Source of the DNA: Opitutales bacterium
GTDB lineage: Bacteria; Verrucomicrobiota; Verrucomicrobiia; Opitutales; JAJFLR01
Length of the DNA stretch: 64,000 bases
Direction: 5' to 3'
NCBI GenBank assembly: GCA_021772565.1
Contig: JAJFLR010000030.1
Location: 1-64,000 of the forward strand
Part shown: one piece after another, positions 10,247 through 20,600 of the stretch
How the letters are laid out: each line of letters starts with the position of its first letter
How positions within the stretch are numbered: the first letter of the stretch is position 1
Position numbers and translations under genes: made by a program
Notes under the pieces: generated by a model
Seen by the model: only the letters and a program-made list of their open reading frames with translations
Databases searched by the model: none
Told to the model about the DNA's origin: nothing

Positions 10247-11329
10247 ATGGATGGTATTCCGGATATTGGACCTTTTAAAAAGCGTATACAAGAAATTGAT
10301 GGGTTAATGGCTCTGCCTGATTTTTTTCAAGATCAACGTAAAGCTGCATCTATTTCTAGAGAACAGATAAAGTTACAGAAGGCTGTTGATATTTTTACTG
10401 AACTGGAAAAAATTAAATCTGAAATCACAGATCATAAATCTATCATAGATGACCCAAGTAGTGATCAGGAATTTAGAGAACTAGCCGAGGCTGAACTACC
10501 GGAATTAAATAAAAATTTAGAAGAGCTCCATCAAAACTTATTAGTTGAAATGATTCCTCCTGACTCGAGTGACTCTAGAAACACAATAGTTGAAATAAGA
10601 GCAGGAACCGGGGGGGACGAAGCATCGTTATTTGCCGGTGATCTTTATCGAATGTATTTGCGTTTTTCAGAAACCAAAGGTTGGAGAGTTGAAGCATTAG
10701 GCTCAAGTCCATCTGAATGTGGTGGGTTTAAAGAAGTTACCTGCCTTATAAATGGCGAAGATGTGTATAAAACATTAAAATTTGAAAGTGGTGTCCATCG
10801 AGTTCAACGTGTGCCGACAACAGAAACTAACGGACGAGTTCATACTTCAACTGCTACTGTTGCAGTACTTCCTGAAGCAGAAGAGGTCGATATTGAGATA
10901 GATCCATCAGATCTTGAAATATCAGCATGTAAGGCCAGTGGTCCCGGTGGCCAAGGTGTGAATACAACAGATTCAGCTGTACAATTATTACATAAACCAA
11001 CAGGGCTAATGGTCTTTTGTGCGGATGAAAGATCGCAATTAAAAAATAAAAATAAAGCGATGAAAGTATTACGCGCACGATTATTGCAAAAGAAAGAAGA
11101 TGAAGAACGAGCTAAGTATGCACAGAATCGTCGTAGTCAGGTTGGTACCGGAGATCGTTCAGAAAGAATTCGAACTTATAATTTTCCGCAGGGTAGATTG
11201 AGTGACCATAGAATTGGATTAACTTTATATAATTTACCACAAATAATTGAAGGTGAAATTGATGGTGTAATTCTATCCCTTCAAAAAGCTGATAAAGAAG
11301 AAAAGATTAAGGAATTGCTTTCAATTTAG
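10247..11329 (+). CDS. prfA: Peptide chain release factor 1
   Basis: RAGTGGDEASLFAGDLYRMY, GGQ motif (SGPGGQGVNTTDSAV), RVPTTETNGRVHTSTATVAVLPE. Confidence 0.96.
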   Translation: MDGIPDIGPFKKRIQEIDGLMALPDFFQDQRKAASISREQIKLQKAVDIFTELEKIKSEITDHKSIIDDPSSDQEFRELAEAELPELNKNLEELHQNLLVEMIPPDSSDSRNTIVEIRAGTGGDEASLFAGDLYRMYLRFSETKGWRVEALGSSPSECGGFKEVTCLINGEDVYKTLKFESGVHRVQRVPTTETNGRVHTSTATVAVLPEAEEVDIEIDPSDLEISACKASGPGGQGVNTTDSAVQLLHKPTGLMVFCADERSQLKNKNKAMKVLRARLLQKKEDEERAKYAQNRRSQVGTGDRSERIRTYNFPQGRLSDHRIGLTLYNLPQIIEGEIDGVILSLQKADKEEKIKELLSI

Positions 11330-11365
11330 AATATTGCTTAGTAATTATCATAGTAAAATATAACT

Positions 11366-12370
11366 ATGTTAGAGAAAATAAAATTTAAAAATTTTAAAGC
11401 GCTTAAAAATGCTGAATTGAATCTTGGTAGATTCAACTTAATAGTTGGCCCTAACGGAAGTGGGAAATCTACAGTCATCCAATCACTGGATGCATTAAAG
11501 CAACCACACAAATATTACTATAATAGTATTAAAAATATCTTAGATAGTGGTGTTAATAATTCTCTATTATCAATTGATTACACAATAAATATTAAGAATA
11601 AAATTTATACTTATATAATCAATTGGAATATTGAAGGAAGTCCTGTTAAGGAGATAGGATTAGATAATAAAAATGTAGGCTCCAATGAGGTTTTATCTTA
11701 TACTCAACATATACAAACCTATCAATTTGATGCAAATAAAATGACAGAACCAGTTAAGGTTAATAAGATTGGAGCCATTTATAAAGACGGGTCAAATTTA
11801 ACTGGTTATTTAGATCATATTCGTGATAACGGTAAAGACCGTTTTGAGAAATTAGTGTCGGATCTTTCGCAATGGATCCCTGAATTTGATGATATAGGTT
11901 TTGATGTTCCAAATGAAGGTACTAAAGTTTTTAAGTTACGCAGAAAAATCGACAAAAAATTTATTACAGCTAATAACGTTAGTGAAGGCACCTTATATAC
12001 ACTTGCTATTCTAGCATTGGCACATCAATCTGATTCGCCATCTATAATTTGTTTGGAAGAACCTGATAGAGGCCTTCATCCACGATTATTTCATTTTGTT
12101 AAAGATGCATTATACCGTCTTTGTTATCCTGAACAATTTAATGATGACAGAGAACCAATTCAAGTGATTGCCACAACTCACTCACCATACTTTGTTGATC
12201 TATTTAAAGATAATCCGGAACAAATTATTATTACTGATAAACAAGATGATGGTTCTGTATCTTTTAAAAATTTGAGTAAAGATCCGGTTTTGGTTGACAA
12301 TATTGGTGAAGCTTCACTTGGAGAAATTTGGTATAGTGGGATACTCGGAGGAGTTCCGGCTAATACTTGA
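11366..12370 (+). CDS. AAA family ATPase (ABC/SMC-like, AAA_21/OLD-like)
   Basis: GPNGSGKST Walker A, IICLEEPDRGLHP Walker B, ATTHSPYFVD H-loop; C-terminal SLGEIWYSGILGGVP. Confidence 0.9.
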   Translation: MLEKIKFKNFKALKNAELNLGRFNLIVGPNGSGKSTVIQSLDALKQPHKYYYNSIKNILDSGVNNSLLSIDYTINIKNKIYTYIINWNIEGSPVKEIGLDNKNVGSNEVLSYTQHIQTYQFDANKMTEPVKVNKIGAIYKDGSNLTGYLDHIRDNGKDRFEKLVSDLSQWIPEFDDIGFDVPNEGTKVFKLRRKIDKKFITANNVSEGTLYTLAILALAHQSDSPSIICLEEPDRGLHPRLFHFVKDALYRLCYPEQFNDDREPIQVIATTHSPYFVDLFKDNPEQIIITDKQDDGSVSFKNLSKDPVLVDNIGEASLGEIWYSGILGGVPANT

Positions 12371-12696
12371 TGAAAATAGCGTTTTACAGTGAGTCAGAAG
12401 CTGACGAGGAAGTTCTGCGTATATTTACTGAAGCTCTTTTGGGAAGTAATATCGAAAGAACTGAACTGGGTTTTATCAGACATAGAGTAATGACTCAAAA
12501 AAGTAAAGATCAACTGAACAGACAAAAGAAAAATTTAAAAACTATATTATATGGGACAGAGACTGTTAGTCTTGAGCTTGAAAAAAAGATTATGATGAAG
12601 TCGGCTAATTCACTAGTTCCTAGTCTAAACTTAATAGAACAATATTTCCCGCTTGGCTTTAGAGAAATGGCTAAAACTATACGATCCTGGAAATAG
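12370..12696 (+). CDS. Small protein translationally coupled to the AAA ATPase; possible internally deleted TOPRIM/DUF4276-like partner
   Basis: ATG overlaps the ATPase stop codon. N-terminus MKIAFYSESEADEEVLRIFTEALLG and C-terminus IEQYFPLGFREMAKTIRSW; no central D-x-D segment. Confidence 0.5.
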   Translation: MKIAFYSESEADEEVLRIFTEALLGSNIERTELGFIRHRVMTQKSKDQLNRQKKNLKTILYGTETVSLELEKKIMMKSANSLVPSLNLIEQYFPLGFREMAKTIRSWK

Positions 12697-12715
12697 TTTT
12701 AAAAAGATAAATTAA

Positions 12716-14920
12716 ATGTTAGGAGTGAAATTAAATAAGTTTATACTGGTTATTATTTTTGCAAGTATTTTATTTTCATGCTTTGTAGATTCCAAAGAAC
12801 TAAATAATAGCATCACTTCAAAGAAAAGTAATCGATTAATAAATCAACAATCACCCTATCTTTTACAGCACGCTTATAATCCGGTGGACTGGTATCCATG
12901 GGGTGAAGAGGCATTTTTAAAAGCTAAGAAAGAAAATAAGCCTATACTACTTTCAATAGGGTATTCTACATGTCATTGGTGTCATGTTATGGAAGAGGAA
13001 TCATTTTCTAATAATGAAATTGCCGCATACATGAATGATAACTTTGTCTGTATCAAAGTTGATCGAGAGGAACGTCCGGATGTAGATAAAATTTATATGA
13101 ATTTTGTGCAACGTTTAAGCGGTTCTGGAGGGTGGCCATTAAATGTCTGGCTAACGTCCGAACTAAAACCATTTTTTGGAGGGACATATTTTCCTCCTGA
13201 AGACAAGCAGGGTAGAACTGGATTCAAATCCATTTTAAAATTTATCTCTGAAAAATGGAAAACTGAAAATGATAAAATTGTTCAAAGTAGTAATGAGATA
13301 TTAAAGATTATGAAATCTCAGCTGATGGAAGCAAACGCTCAGAGTAATTCGTTTAATTTAGAAATAGCCGATAAAGCCTTTGAAAAATTTGTGCAAATAT
13401 ATGATGAAAAAAATGGAGGGTTTGGCAATGCCCCCAAATTTCCCAGACCCGTAGTACTGGAGTTTTTATTGCGTTATGCAGAAAGAGAAAATTTAGATGT
13501 TGAGAAAAAAGTTAAAGCCAGGGAGATGGTTTTTCATACTCTCAAGAGTATGGCAGAAGAGGGTATTCACGATAAGATTGGCGGTGGATTTCACCGTTAT
13601 GCTACAGATGCCCAATGGAGACTACCGCATTTTGAAAAGATGCTCTATAATCAGGCTCAGCTAGCTTCAATATATTTACGTGCCTATCAAATTTCACAGG
13701 AAACTATTTATAAAACGGTAGCTGAAAATATTTTTAAATATGTAATTCGTGATATGACGAATGCAACTGGAGGATTTTATTCTGCTGAAGATGCTGTGAG
13801 TTATTCGAGTAAAGACTCAAAAAAGAAAGAAGAGGGCGCATTTTATATTTGGTCATTTGATGAAATAAAAGAAATTCTTACAGATAAAGAATTTGAAATT
13901 GCCAATAAATATTATGGCATTTCTGAGAAAGGAAATATTTCTCCACAACTGGATCATTTTAAAGTGTTTACTCAGAAGAATATACTTTTGATGAATAATT
14001 CAGAAAATTTCATCGATGATGATATCATAAAAACTATCCAAAAAAAATTATTCGATTACAGAAATAATAGACCCCGCCCGCATCTCGATGACAAAATAAT
14101 TGCTGCATGGAATGGTCTAATGATATCAGCTTTGGCCAGATCTGCACACGCATTTCAAAAACCTGAATATTTGGAACATGCAACACAAGCAGCTGAGTAT
14201 ATTTGGAAAAATTTATATGATGAAAATCAAAAAATATTAAAACGAAATTACAGAATTACTGTTTCGGATACTGAAGGAGCACTTTCAGATTATGCATTTT
14301 ATATACAGAGTCTTCTGGATTTGTATGAATCCAGCGGTGAATTAAAATGGTTAATTCGAGCAATTGAATTACAAAAACTACAGGATAATAAATTTTTAGA
14401 TACAGAAAATGGCAGTTATTTTTCTTCTTTAGATAAAGAGGATTTAATTATTCGAATGAAAGAGGAATATGATGGGGCAGAACCAGCAGGTGTGTCTGTC
14501 ACCTTGTTTAATTTAATACGACTAGGTCAAATTACACAAAATAAGAATCTCGATCAGAATGCTGAAAAAATATTAAGCCACAATTATCGTTACTTAAAAA
14601 ATAATCCTACGGCGATGCCCCATTTATTATCTGCTTTTGAATTTAGTAAAAGTTCAATCAAGCAAATCATATTGGCTGGTGATATTGATACTACTGAAAT
14701 GACTTCTATTTTAAATCTCATTAATCAAAAATTTTTACCGAATAGAATTATATTATATGCAGATGGAGCTCTTGGGCAGGAGTTTTTAAGTAAGCATAAT
14801 CCTGAGATTAAAAGAATGAATCCGATTAAGAATATTACAACAGTATATCTTTGTCATGACTTTGTTTGTCAACTTCCGACAAGTGATTTAAAAGTAATAT
14901 CACAATTGTTAGAAAAATAA
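12716..14920 (+). CDS. DUF255 thioredoxin-domain protein (YyaL/SPATA20 family) with lipoprotein-like N-terminus
   Basis: [52 protein letters not shown]. Confidence 0.95.
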   Translation: MLGVKLNKFILVIIFASILFSCFVDSKELNNSITSKKSNRLINQQSPYLLQHAYNPVDWYPWGEEAFLKAKKENKPILLSIGYSTCHWCHVMEEESFSNNEIAAYMNDNFVCIKVDREERPDVDKIYMNFVQRLSGSGGWPLNVWLTSELKPFFGGTYFPPEDKQGRTGFKSILKFISEKWKTENDKIVQSSNEILKIMKSQLMEANAQSNSFNLEIADKAFEKFVQIYDEKNGGFGNAPKFPRPVVLEFLLRYAERENLDVEKKVKAREMVFHTLKSMAEEGIHDKIGGGFHRYATDAQWRLPHFEKMLYNQAQLASIYLRAYQISQETIYKTVAENIFKYVIRDMTNATGGFYSAEDAVSYSSKDSKKKEEGAFYIWSFDEIKEILTDKEFEIANKYYGISEKGNISPQLDHFKVFTQKNILLMNNSENFIDDDIIKTIQKKLFDYRNNRPRPHLDDKIIAAWNGLMISALARSAHAFQKPEYLEHATQAAEYIWKNLYDENQKILKRNYRITVSDTEGALSDYAFYIQSLLDLYESSGELKWLIRAIELQKLQDNKFLDTENGSYFSSLDKEDLIIRMKEEYDGAEPAGVSVTLFNLIRLGQITQNKNLDQNAEKILSHNYRYLKNNPTAMPHLLSAFEFSKSSIKQIILAGDIDTTEMTSILNLINQKFLPNRIILYADGALGQEFLSKHNPEIKRMNPIKNITTVYLCHDFVCQLPTSDLKVISQLLEK

Positions 14921-14996
14921 TTCTTGTGGTCATGTCGGTCTGTTAGGTATTGGAATATATTAACTTAGATAAATTAAACTTAGATTTTTTGGATCG

Positions 14997-16268
14997 ATGA
15001 TAGATATTAAATTAATTCGAGAGCAGACAGACATAGTTAAGAAGGGAATTTCGAAAAAGAAATTCGATTGTGATTTGGATCTTGTTTTGCAACTCGATTC
15101 GAAACGCCGTAAAATAATTACAGAAGTTGAGCAAATTCGGGCTCAACAAAAATCTGCAAATTCAGAAATGGCAAAATTGCCAAAGGGAGCACCGGAGTTT
15201 CTTCAAAAGGTTAAAGAACTGAAAGAATTGTCGAATACGTTTAAAAGTTTAAATACGGATCAACTGAAAATTGAAGAAGATTGGCAGAATGCACTTTTAA
15301 CCATTCCTAATATTCCGCATGAGTCTGTTCCTGTCGGCGACAGTGAAGATGACAATAAAGAAATTCGAACTTGGGGTGATATTGATAAATTAGTCTCAGC
15401 TGATGCAGTTCCACATTATGATATCCCGTGGTTAAAAAATCTAATTGATTTTGATAATGGAGTTAAAGTGACTGGCGCGGGGTTCCCATTTTTTAAAGGA
15501 GATATAGCCAGATTGGTTCGCGGTCTTATCCAGTTTTTTTTAGATGAAGCAAATACTAGTGGTTATATCGAGATCATGCCACCTGTTTTAGTAAATGCTG
15601 ATAGTGCTACTGCAACCGGACAATTGCCAGACAAAGAAGGTCAGATGTATTATGTTACAAATGATGAGTTATATTTGATTCCAACAGCCGAAGTGCCAGT
15701 TACTAATCTATATCGTGATGAAATTTTTAAAATGGATGAGTTGCCAATCAAACATTGTGCTTATACGCCATGCTTTAGAAGAGAAGCGGGTAGTTATGGA
15801 AAAGATGTTCGCGGGTTAAATCGTCTGCATCAGTTTGATAAAGTTGAATTGGTTAAATGGGTGCACCCTGAAAGTAGCTTTGATGAACAAGATAAAATGT
15901 TGGCAGAAATTGAAGGGCTGTTACAAAAACTTGCGTTACCTTACCGCGTCTTGTTAATGTGTTCAGGTGACATTGGATTTCCTCATGCTAAACAGTACGA
16001 TGTTGAAGTTTGGGCCGGTGGACAAAAACGTTGGCTGGAAGTTTCCAGTTGCAGTAATTTTACAGATTTTCAGGCACGGCGAGCTAATATTCGCTTTCGT
16101 GATGAAAACAACAAACCCCGGCCAGTTCATACATTAAATGGATCTGCGTTAGCAATTCCTCGTGTTCTTGCAGCTATAATTGAAAATAATTTTAGTAGTG
16201 AAAATGGTATACAAATTCCAAATGAACTAGTTGCAATCTTAGGTAATGAGTATATCAAAATGCTTTAG
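14997..16268 (+). CDS. serS: Seryl-tRNA synthetase
   Basis: MIDIKLIREQTDIVKKGISKK; class II motifs FRREAGSYGKDVRGLNRLHQFDKVELV and LNGSALAIPRVLAAIIEN. Confidence 0.97.
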   Translation: MIDIKLIREQTDIVKKGISKKKFDCDLDLVLQLDSKRRKIITEVEQIRAQQKSANSEMAKLPKGAPEFLQKVKELKELSNTFKSLNTDQLKIEEDWQNALLTIPNIPHESVPVGDSEDDNKEIRTWGDIDKLVSADAVPHYDIPWLKNLIDFDNGVKVTGAGFPFFKGDIARLVRGLIQFFLDEANTSGYIEIMPPVLVNADSATATGQLPDKEGQMYYVTNDELYLIPTAEVPVTNLYRDEIFKMDELPIKHCAYTPCFRREAGSYGKDVRGLNRLHQFDKVELVKWVHPESSFDEQDKMLAEIEGLLQKLALPYRVLLMCSGDIGFPHAKQYDVEVWAGGQKRWLEVSSCSNFTDFQARRANIRFRDENNKPRPVHTLNGSALAIPRVLAAIIENNFSSENGIQIPNELVAILGNEYIKML

Positions 16269-17811
16269 AATTTCTAAATTGTTTGATTAAAGTTCTGAAT
16301 GCTGAGATAAGTGTACTCCATCTGTCATATTTTGAAAAACACCTGGTTTCTATTAACCAGACTGAAATTAGGCCTATAATTAATGTAAGAATTGATATGA
16401 AAAATTTCCCCAATAAATTTCCATTTATAATGCTTTCTGACACTAGTGCTGAAAAACTCCAAATAATCATGAGAATAATGGGTGAATAATACGCACTGAA
16501 AGTTATTTTAAAAGAGCTGTCTGTTGAAATTATTTTCATTACCCAATACCCATTAAATATAACAGCTAGGATAACCCATAGATGTGCTATGCTCGCACCT
16601 ACATATCCCCAAAGAGGAATTAGAATAATCATTGATAATATAACAAATAAACCATTGAGAAATTGTGTGAGTGCATTTGGTGCACCTTTGCCAAGTGACC
16701 AACTATAATAATGAAAACTTATTATTTGTGCACTAATAATTCCTTGAATACATGCTAGATATAAGGGTAATTTAGTTTTATTGCTAAACTCCGGCGACAC
16801 AATAATACTTAAAATTTGTGGTCCATATAAAACACAAAATCCATAAGTAATAACGCTTATCAACGCAATAAACCAGCGCATTCTGTCATCAATATCTCTG
16901 ATTTTTTCAGCAGTGTTTTTCTCGAATGACGATAACATTGGTAGTAAAAACCTGACTTGGTTCGAAAGTGCGGTGTGGATTTGGCTACAAATTCTTTGAG
17001 CATATGCGTAGTAGGGTAAATTTGAGCTGCCTAAATAATAGGTTACTAATATTCTATCAAAATTACTAGTGCATAAAGCCCCCAATAAGCCAAAAAAATT
17101 CCATCCGGCAAAACCTGATATTGATTTAATCTCTTTCCAGTTCCAACATAAAATAGGAAATTTACCTAACACTTTTAAAAATATTAAAAAAACAGAAATT
17201 AATTCGATTAGTCGAAATACAAAATAAATTAGACCAACTGTAATCATAGTATTATATATATTTAAAAATATTATACCACTGATACTTGTTAGCAACGGGA
17301 AGATAAAATTTAAAAATGTAAGGATATCGTAACGTTGATTTGATTCAAGCACTGGCAGACTCAATTTAGTTAATTGCATAAATATAATACTGAGACCCAG
17401 CAAGATGGTCGTCCAGAATGCTTCATTATGATATGAGTCTGAAATTTTACTTATATCAAAAATATAAGGGAATGCACAAAAGAGTATAAGTACAAAGGAT
17501 AGAGCTGTGACTAAATTAATTAAAAATAATGAGCTGATTAATTCTGTGGAAGTTTTCAGATCATTATTTTTATTCAAGATTGATAGTCTTCGCAAAGCTG
17601 GTACATTTAACCCGATGTCTCCAATCATTACACTTATACTCATAATAGCTTGAATAGTAATAATAAACCCGGCTCTCGATTCATTGAGATATCGGATAAT
17701 AAAACCTGCAAAGAGCAATCCTAATACTAAATTTGCAACTGAGCCCAAGCCCAGAAAAAATGAATTATTGGTTACTGATTTTAATAAAGAATTTGGCTTA
17801 CTACTTATCAT
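16255..17811 (-). CDS. Flippase / oligosaccharide translocase (MATE/MVF-type polysaccharide exporter)
   Basis: Multi-TM, Wzx-like organisation (NSFFLGLGSVANLVLGLLFAGFIIRYLNESRAGFI); next to surface polysaccharide genes. Confidence 0.8.
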   Translation of the reverse strand: MISSKPNSLLKSVTNNSFFLGLGSVANLVLGLLFAGFIIRYLNESRAGFIITIQAIMSISVMIGDIGLNVPALRRLSILNKNNDLKTSTELISSLFLINLVTALSFVLILFCAFPYIFDISKISDSYHNEAFWTTILLGLSIIFMQLTKLSLPVLESNQRYDILTFLNFIFPLLTSISGIIFLNIYNTMITVGLIYFVFRLIELISVFLIFLKVLGKFPILCWNWKEIKSISGFAGWNFFGLLGALCTSNFDRILVTYYLGSSNLPYYAYAQRICSQIHTALSNQVRFLLPMLSSFEKNTAEKIRDIDDRMRWFIALISVITYGFCVLYGPQILSIIVSPEFSNKTKLPLYLACIQGIISAQIISFHYYSWSLGKGAPNALTQFLNGLFVILSMIILIPLWGYVGASIAHLWVILAVIFNGYWVMKIISTDSSFKITFSAYYSPIILMIIWSFSALVSESIINGNLLGKFFISILTLIIGLISVWLIETRCFSKYDRWSTLISAFRTLIKQFRNSKAF

Positions 17812-18698
17812 TTAAAACTAGTAAGTTTTTTTATGTCGGCAATTTTCCAAATTATACCAATTAAATGTTTACATTCGTGATTGCCCAGCCATCCATTATA
17901 TCTATTGAGGGCTAAGTTATTTTTATTCAGGCTAAGTTTAGTAGACAGTGATTTATAAATTTTAATAAATTGTTTTGTCATTGGGCCACCAAGATCATCC
18001 CATATTAATATGAAGTTTTCTGTATCGATTAATTCATACTTTAATAGCATTTTAAACTCAAATTCAAGTGCATCGGGTGAATGAAAAGCGTCAGAAAAAA
18101 TAATATTATATTTTTGCCCTTTTAAGTTTTTCCATGATTCCTCATCAAATATATCACCCGATAAATAATATACATCGTTTGATGAATATCTATATTTACT
18201 AAAGGTGGATTCGTCTTGTTTTAAGGAATTTGAAAATGTTTTCCATTTAGCGATCAGATCTTTGTTGGAAAAATGATCTTCTAAAGTTGGATTTATATTT
18301 TCTAAATCAAAACCCGTTAGTCTGGAATTTTGAAGAAAACGACATATTTGGAAAAAATTTTTCCCAACGCTGACTCCCAGCTCAAGATAATTTATTTTAC
18401 TCGTAAGGTTTGTTTGGAGAAAGCAGATAATATCGGTATATGTAATATTATTATCAATTGGTTTATTAATTAGGGGTTTTAGATTTTCAGGTAACCCATA
18501 TCTAAAAACAGAGTTCTCATATATATTATCGTCTATCCAGTCATTAACTATTGAAATTGACTCTCTATTTTTTTGTATAACTTCAGCTATTTCTTGCATT
18601 GAGCAAAATTCGTTAGAATACCTATATTCATGATATTTACTATAACTCGCATAATAAATAGACTGAAGCTTTTTTATTATCCTAATTATTATATTCAT
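17808..18698 (-). CDS. Class I SAM-dependent methyltransferase-like protein
   Basis: KINYLELGVSVGKNFFQICRFLQNSRLTGFDLENI and IIFSDAFHSPDALEFEFKMLLKYELIDTENFILIWDDLGG. Confidence 0.65.
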   Translation of the reverse strand: MNIIIRIIKKLQSIYYASYSKYHEYRYSNEFCSMQEIAEVIQKNRESISIVNDWIDDNIYENSVFRYGLPENLKPLINKPIDNNITYTDIICFLQTNLTSKINYLELGVSVGKNFFQICRFLQNSRLTGFDLENINPTLEDHFSNKDLIAKWKTFSNSLKQDESTFSKYRYSSNDVYYLSGDIFDEESWKNLKGQKYNIIFSDAFHSPDALEFEFKMLLKYELIDTENFILIWDDLGGPMTKQFIKIYKSLSTKLSLNKNNLALNRYNGWLGNHECKHLIGIIWKIADIKKLTSFK

Positions 18699-18788
18699 TT
18701 TTATCGAGTATGGACTTGTTTCTTACTGAGATAGTGTTTGGGAAAATATTTATTTGCTTAATTCTTCGAGTTTTTCGAACTTCATGAA

Positions 18789-19580
18789 ATGATTTATCTA
18801 GTTAACTATGCAAATAAGGAATTTTTTGCTAGTCAGAAATTAAATACTAAAACCGGATGGGAAGTTTGTAACTTTGACAAAGTTATTTCTTATACACCTG
18901 ATGATATTGACCAAAAATTTTATGAACGTAATCAGCATATTCTTTCCCGTAAACTTGGTAATGGGTACTTTTTGTGGAAACCGTATATCATTAAAAAGAC
19001 ATTAGAAACAATGCATAATGATGACTATCTATTTTATGCAGATTCAGGATGCTATTTTAAGCATTCAATCAATCCTATTATAAATGCCTCACATGAGAGT
19101 AAGCAATGTATCATTCCATTTGATCTAATTCACTTGGAATATAAATGGACTAAAAGAGATACGTTTGTTTTAATGAATTGTGACAAAGAATGTTATTACA
19201 AAAGCAGACAGCGTCTAGCCAGTTTTTGCCTGTTAAAGAAATGCAAATTGACTATGGATTTTATAAATGAATTTATTAATTATGCACAGGATGAACGTGT
19301 GATAACAGATATTGAAAACCAATGTGGGTTGGGAAATTACGAAGGATATATTAAACACAGACATGATCAAAGCATTTTTAGTTTGTTATCAAAAAAATTT
19401 GAGTTGAAATCTTTTCGTGATCCTTCTCAATATGGTAATGAAATGATTGCTGACTATCCTAACTCTCGGTATGGTCAATTAATACAGCATACTAGAAAAA
19501 AATATCGTCCAATATATCGGAGGATATATTTAAAAATCAGAAATATGATTAATGAAGATTATCGAGAGAAAAAAAAGTAA
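18789..19580 (+). CDS. Putative glycosyltransferase-like protein in polysaccharide cluster
   Basis: DDYLFYADSGCYF (possible DxD-like site), LGNGYFLWKPYIIKKTL; gene context. Confidence 0.5.
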   Translation: MIYLVNYANKEFFASQKLNTKTGWEVCNFDKVISYTPDDIDQKFYERNQHILSRKLGNGYFLWKPYIIKKTLETMHNDDYLFYADSGCYFKHSINPIINASHESKQCIIPFDLIHLEYKWTKRDTFVLMNCDKECYYKSRQRLASFCLLKKCKLTMDFINEFINYAQDERVITDIENQCGLGNYEGYIKHRHDQSIFSLLSKKFELKSFRDPSQYGNEMIADYPNSRYGQLIQHTRKKYRPIYRRIYLKIRNMINEDYREKKK

Positions 19581-20505
19581 TAGAAACCCAATTTTAGTTA
19601 CAGGTTCACATCGATCTGGAACAACATGGGTGGGTCGAATGCTTAGAATGTCTTCAGAAATTGGTTATATTCATGAACCTTTTAACATTAATCTTCACCC
19701 TGGAATTTGTAATCTCAAATTAGATTATTGGTTTACCTATATTTGTGAAAGTAACTGCAATATGATTGAGGAATCTATGGGAAAAATCTTGTCCTTTCAA
19801 ACCAACATATTTAATGAATTAAAGACCAATACTAATCTAAAAGATTTACTCTATACCACTGTTAAACTATTACAATTAAGTTATTACAGGTTAATGAAAT
19901 TAAGACCGTTGTTAAAAGATCCAATTGCTATTTTTTCAGTCGAATGGCTAGTAAAAAAGTTTAATATGGATGTAGTTGTATTGATAAGACACCCAGCTGC
20001 GTTTGTGAGTAGTTTGAAAGTTGCAAATATGCAGCACCCATTTAAAGACTTTTTAAATCAGCCATTACTTATGCGTGATCATTTAACATTATTTAAAAAT
20101 GAAATAGAACAGTTTTCTAATTCTAAAAAGGATATTGTAGATCAAGGAATACTATTATGGAATATCATTCACTCGGTTATTTTAAGGTATAAGAAAAAAT
20201 ATAAAGACTGGATTTTTTTAAAACATGAAAAAATTTCTAATAATCCATCGGAACAATTTAAAAAATTATTTAATAATTTAGACTTAGAATTTACTGATAA
20301 AATTGATAAAAAAATCCAACTATTTTCAGATGAAAGAAATCCTGTCGAACAACATGGCGGAAGCCAAATATTGCGTAATAGCAAATTAAACATATGGAAT
20401 TGGAAAAGTAGGCTCTCTATGGACGAAATTGATAAGATATATAATCATACTCACTGTATTTCTAAATCATTTTATACAGATGATGAATGGGAGAGTGTAG
20501 TATAG
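19552..20505 (+). CDS. Sulfotransferase family protein
   Basis: ILVTGSHRSGTTWVGRML (5'-PSB loop) and VVLIRHPAAFVSSL (3'-PB region). Confidence 0.88.
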   Translation: MKIIERKKSNRNPILVTGSHRSGTTWVGRMLRMSSEIGYIHEPFNINLHPGICNLKLDYWFTYICESNCNMIEESMGKILSFQTNIFNELKTNTNLKDLLYTTVKLLQLSYYRLMKLRPLLKDPIAIFSVEWLVKKFNMDVVVLIRHPAAFVSSLKVANMQHPFKDFLNQPLLMRDHLTLFKNEIEQFSNSKKDIVDQGILLWNIIHSVILRYKKKYKDWIFLKHEKISNNPSEQFKKLFNNLDLEFTDKIDKKIQLFSDERNPVEQHGGSQILRNSKLNIWNWKSRLSMDEIDKIYNHTHCISKSFYTDDEWESVV

Positions 20506-20600
20506 TTTTGCTTAAATTTAATTTGCTTTAAAATCAGTTATTGATCTTGTTGACATTTTGATAATTACAATCAAGAAACGCCCCATAAAATATACATAAA

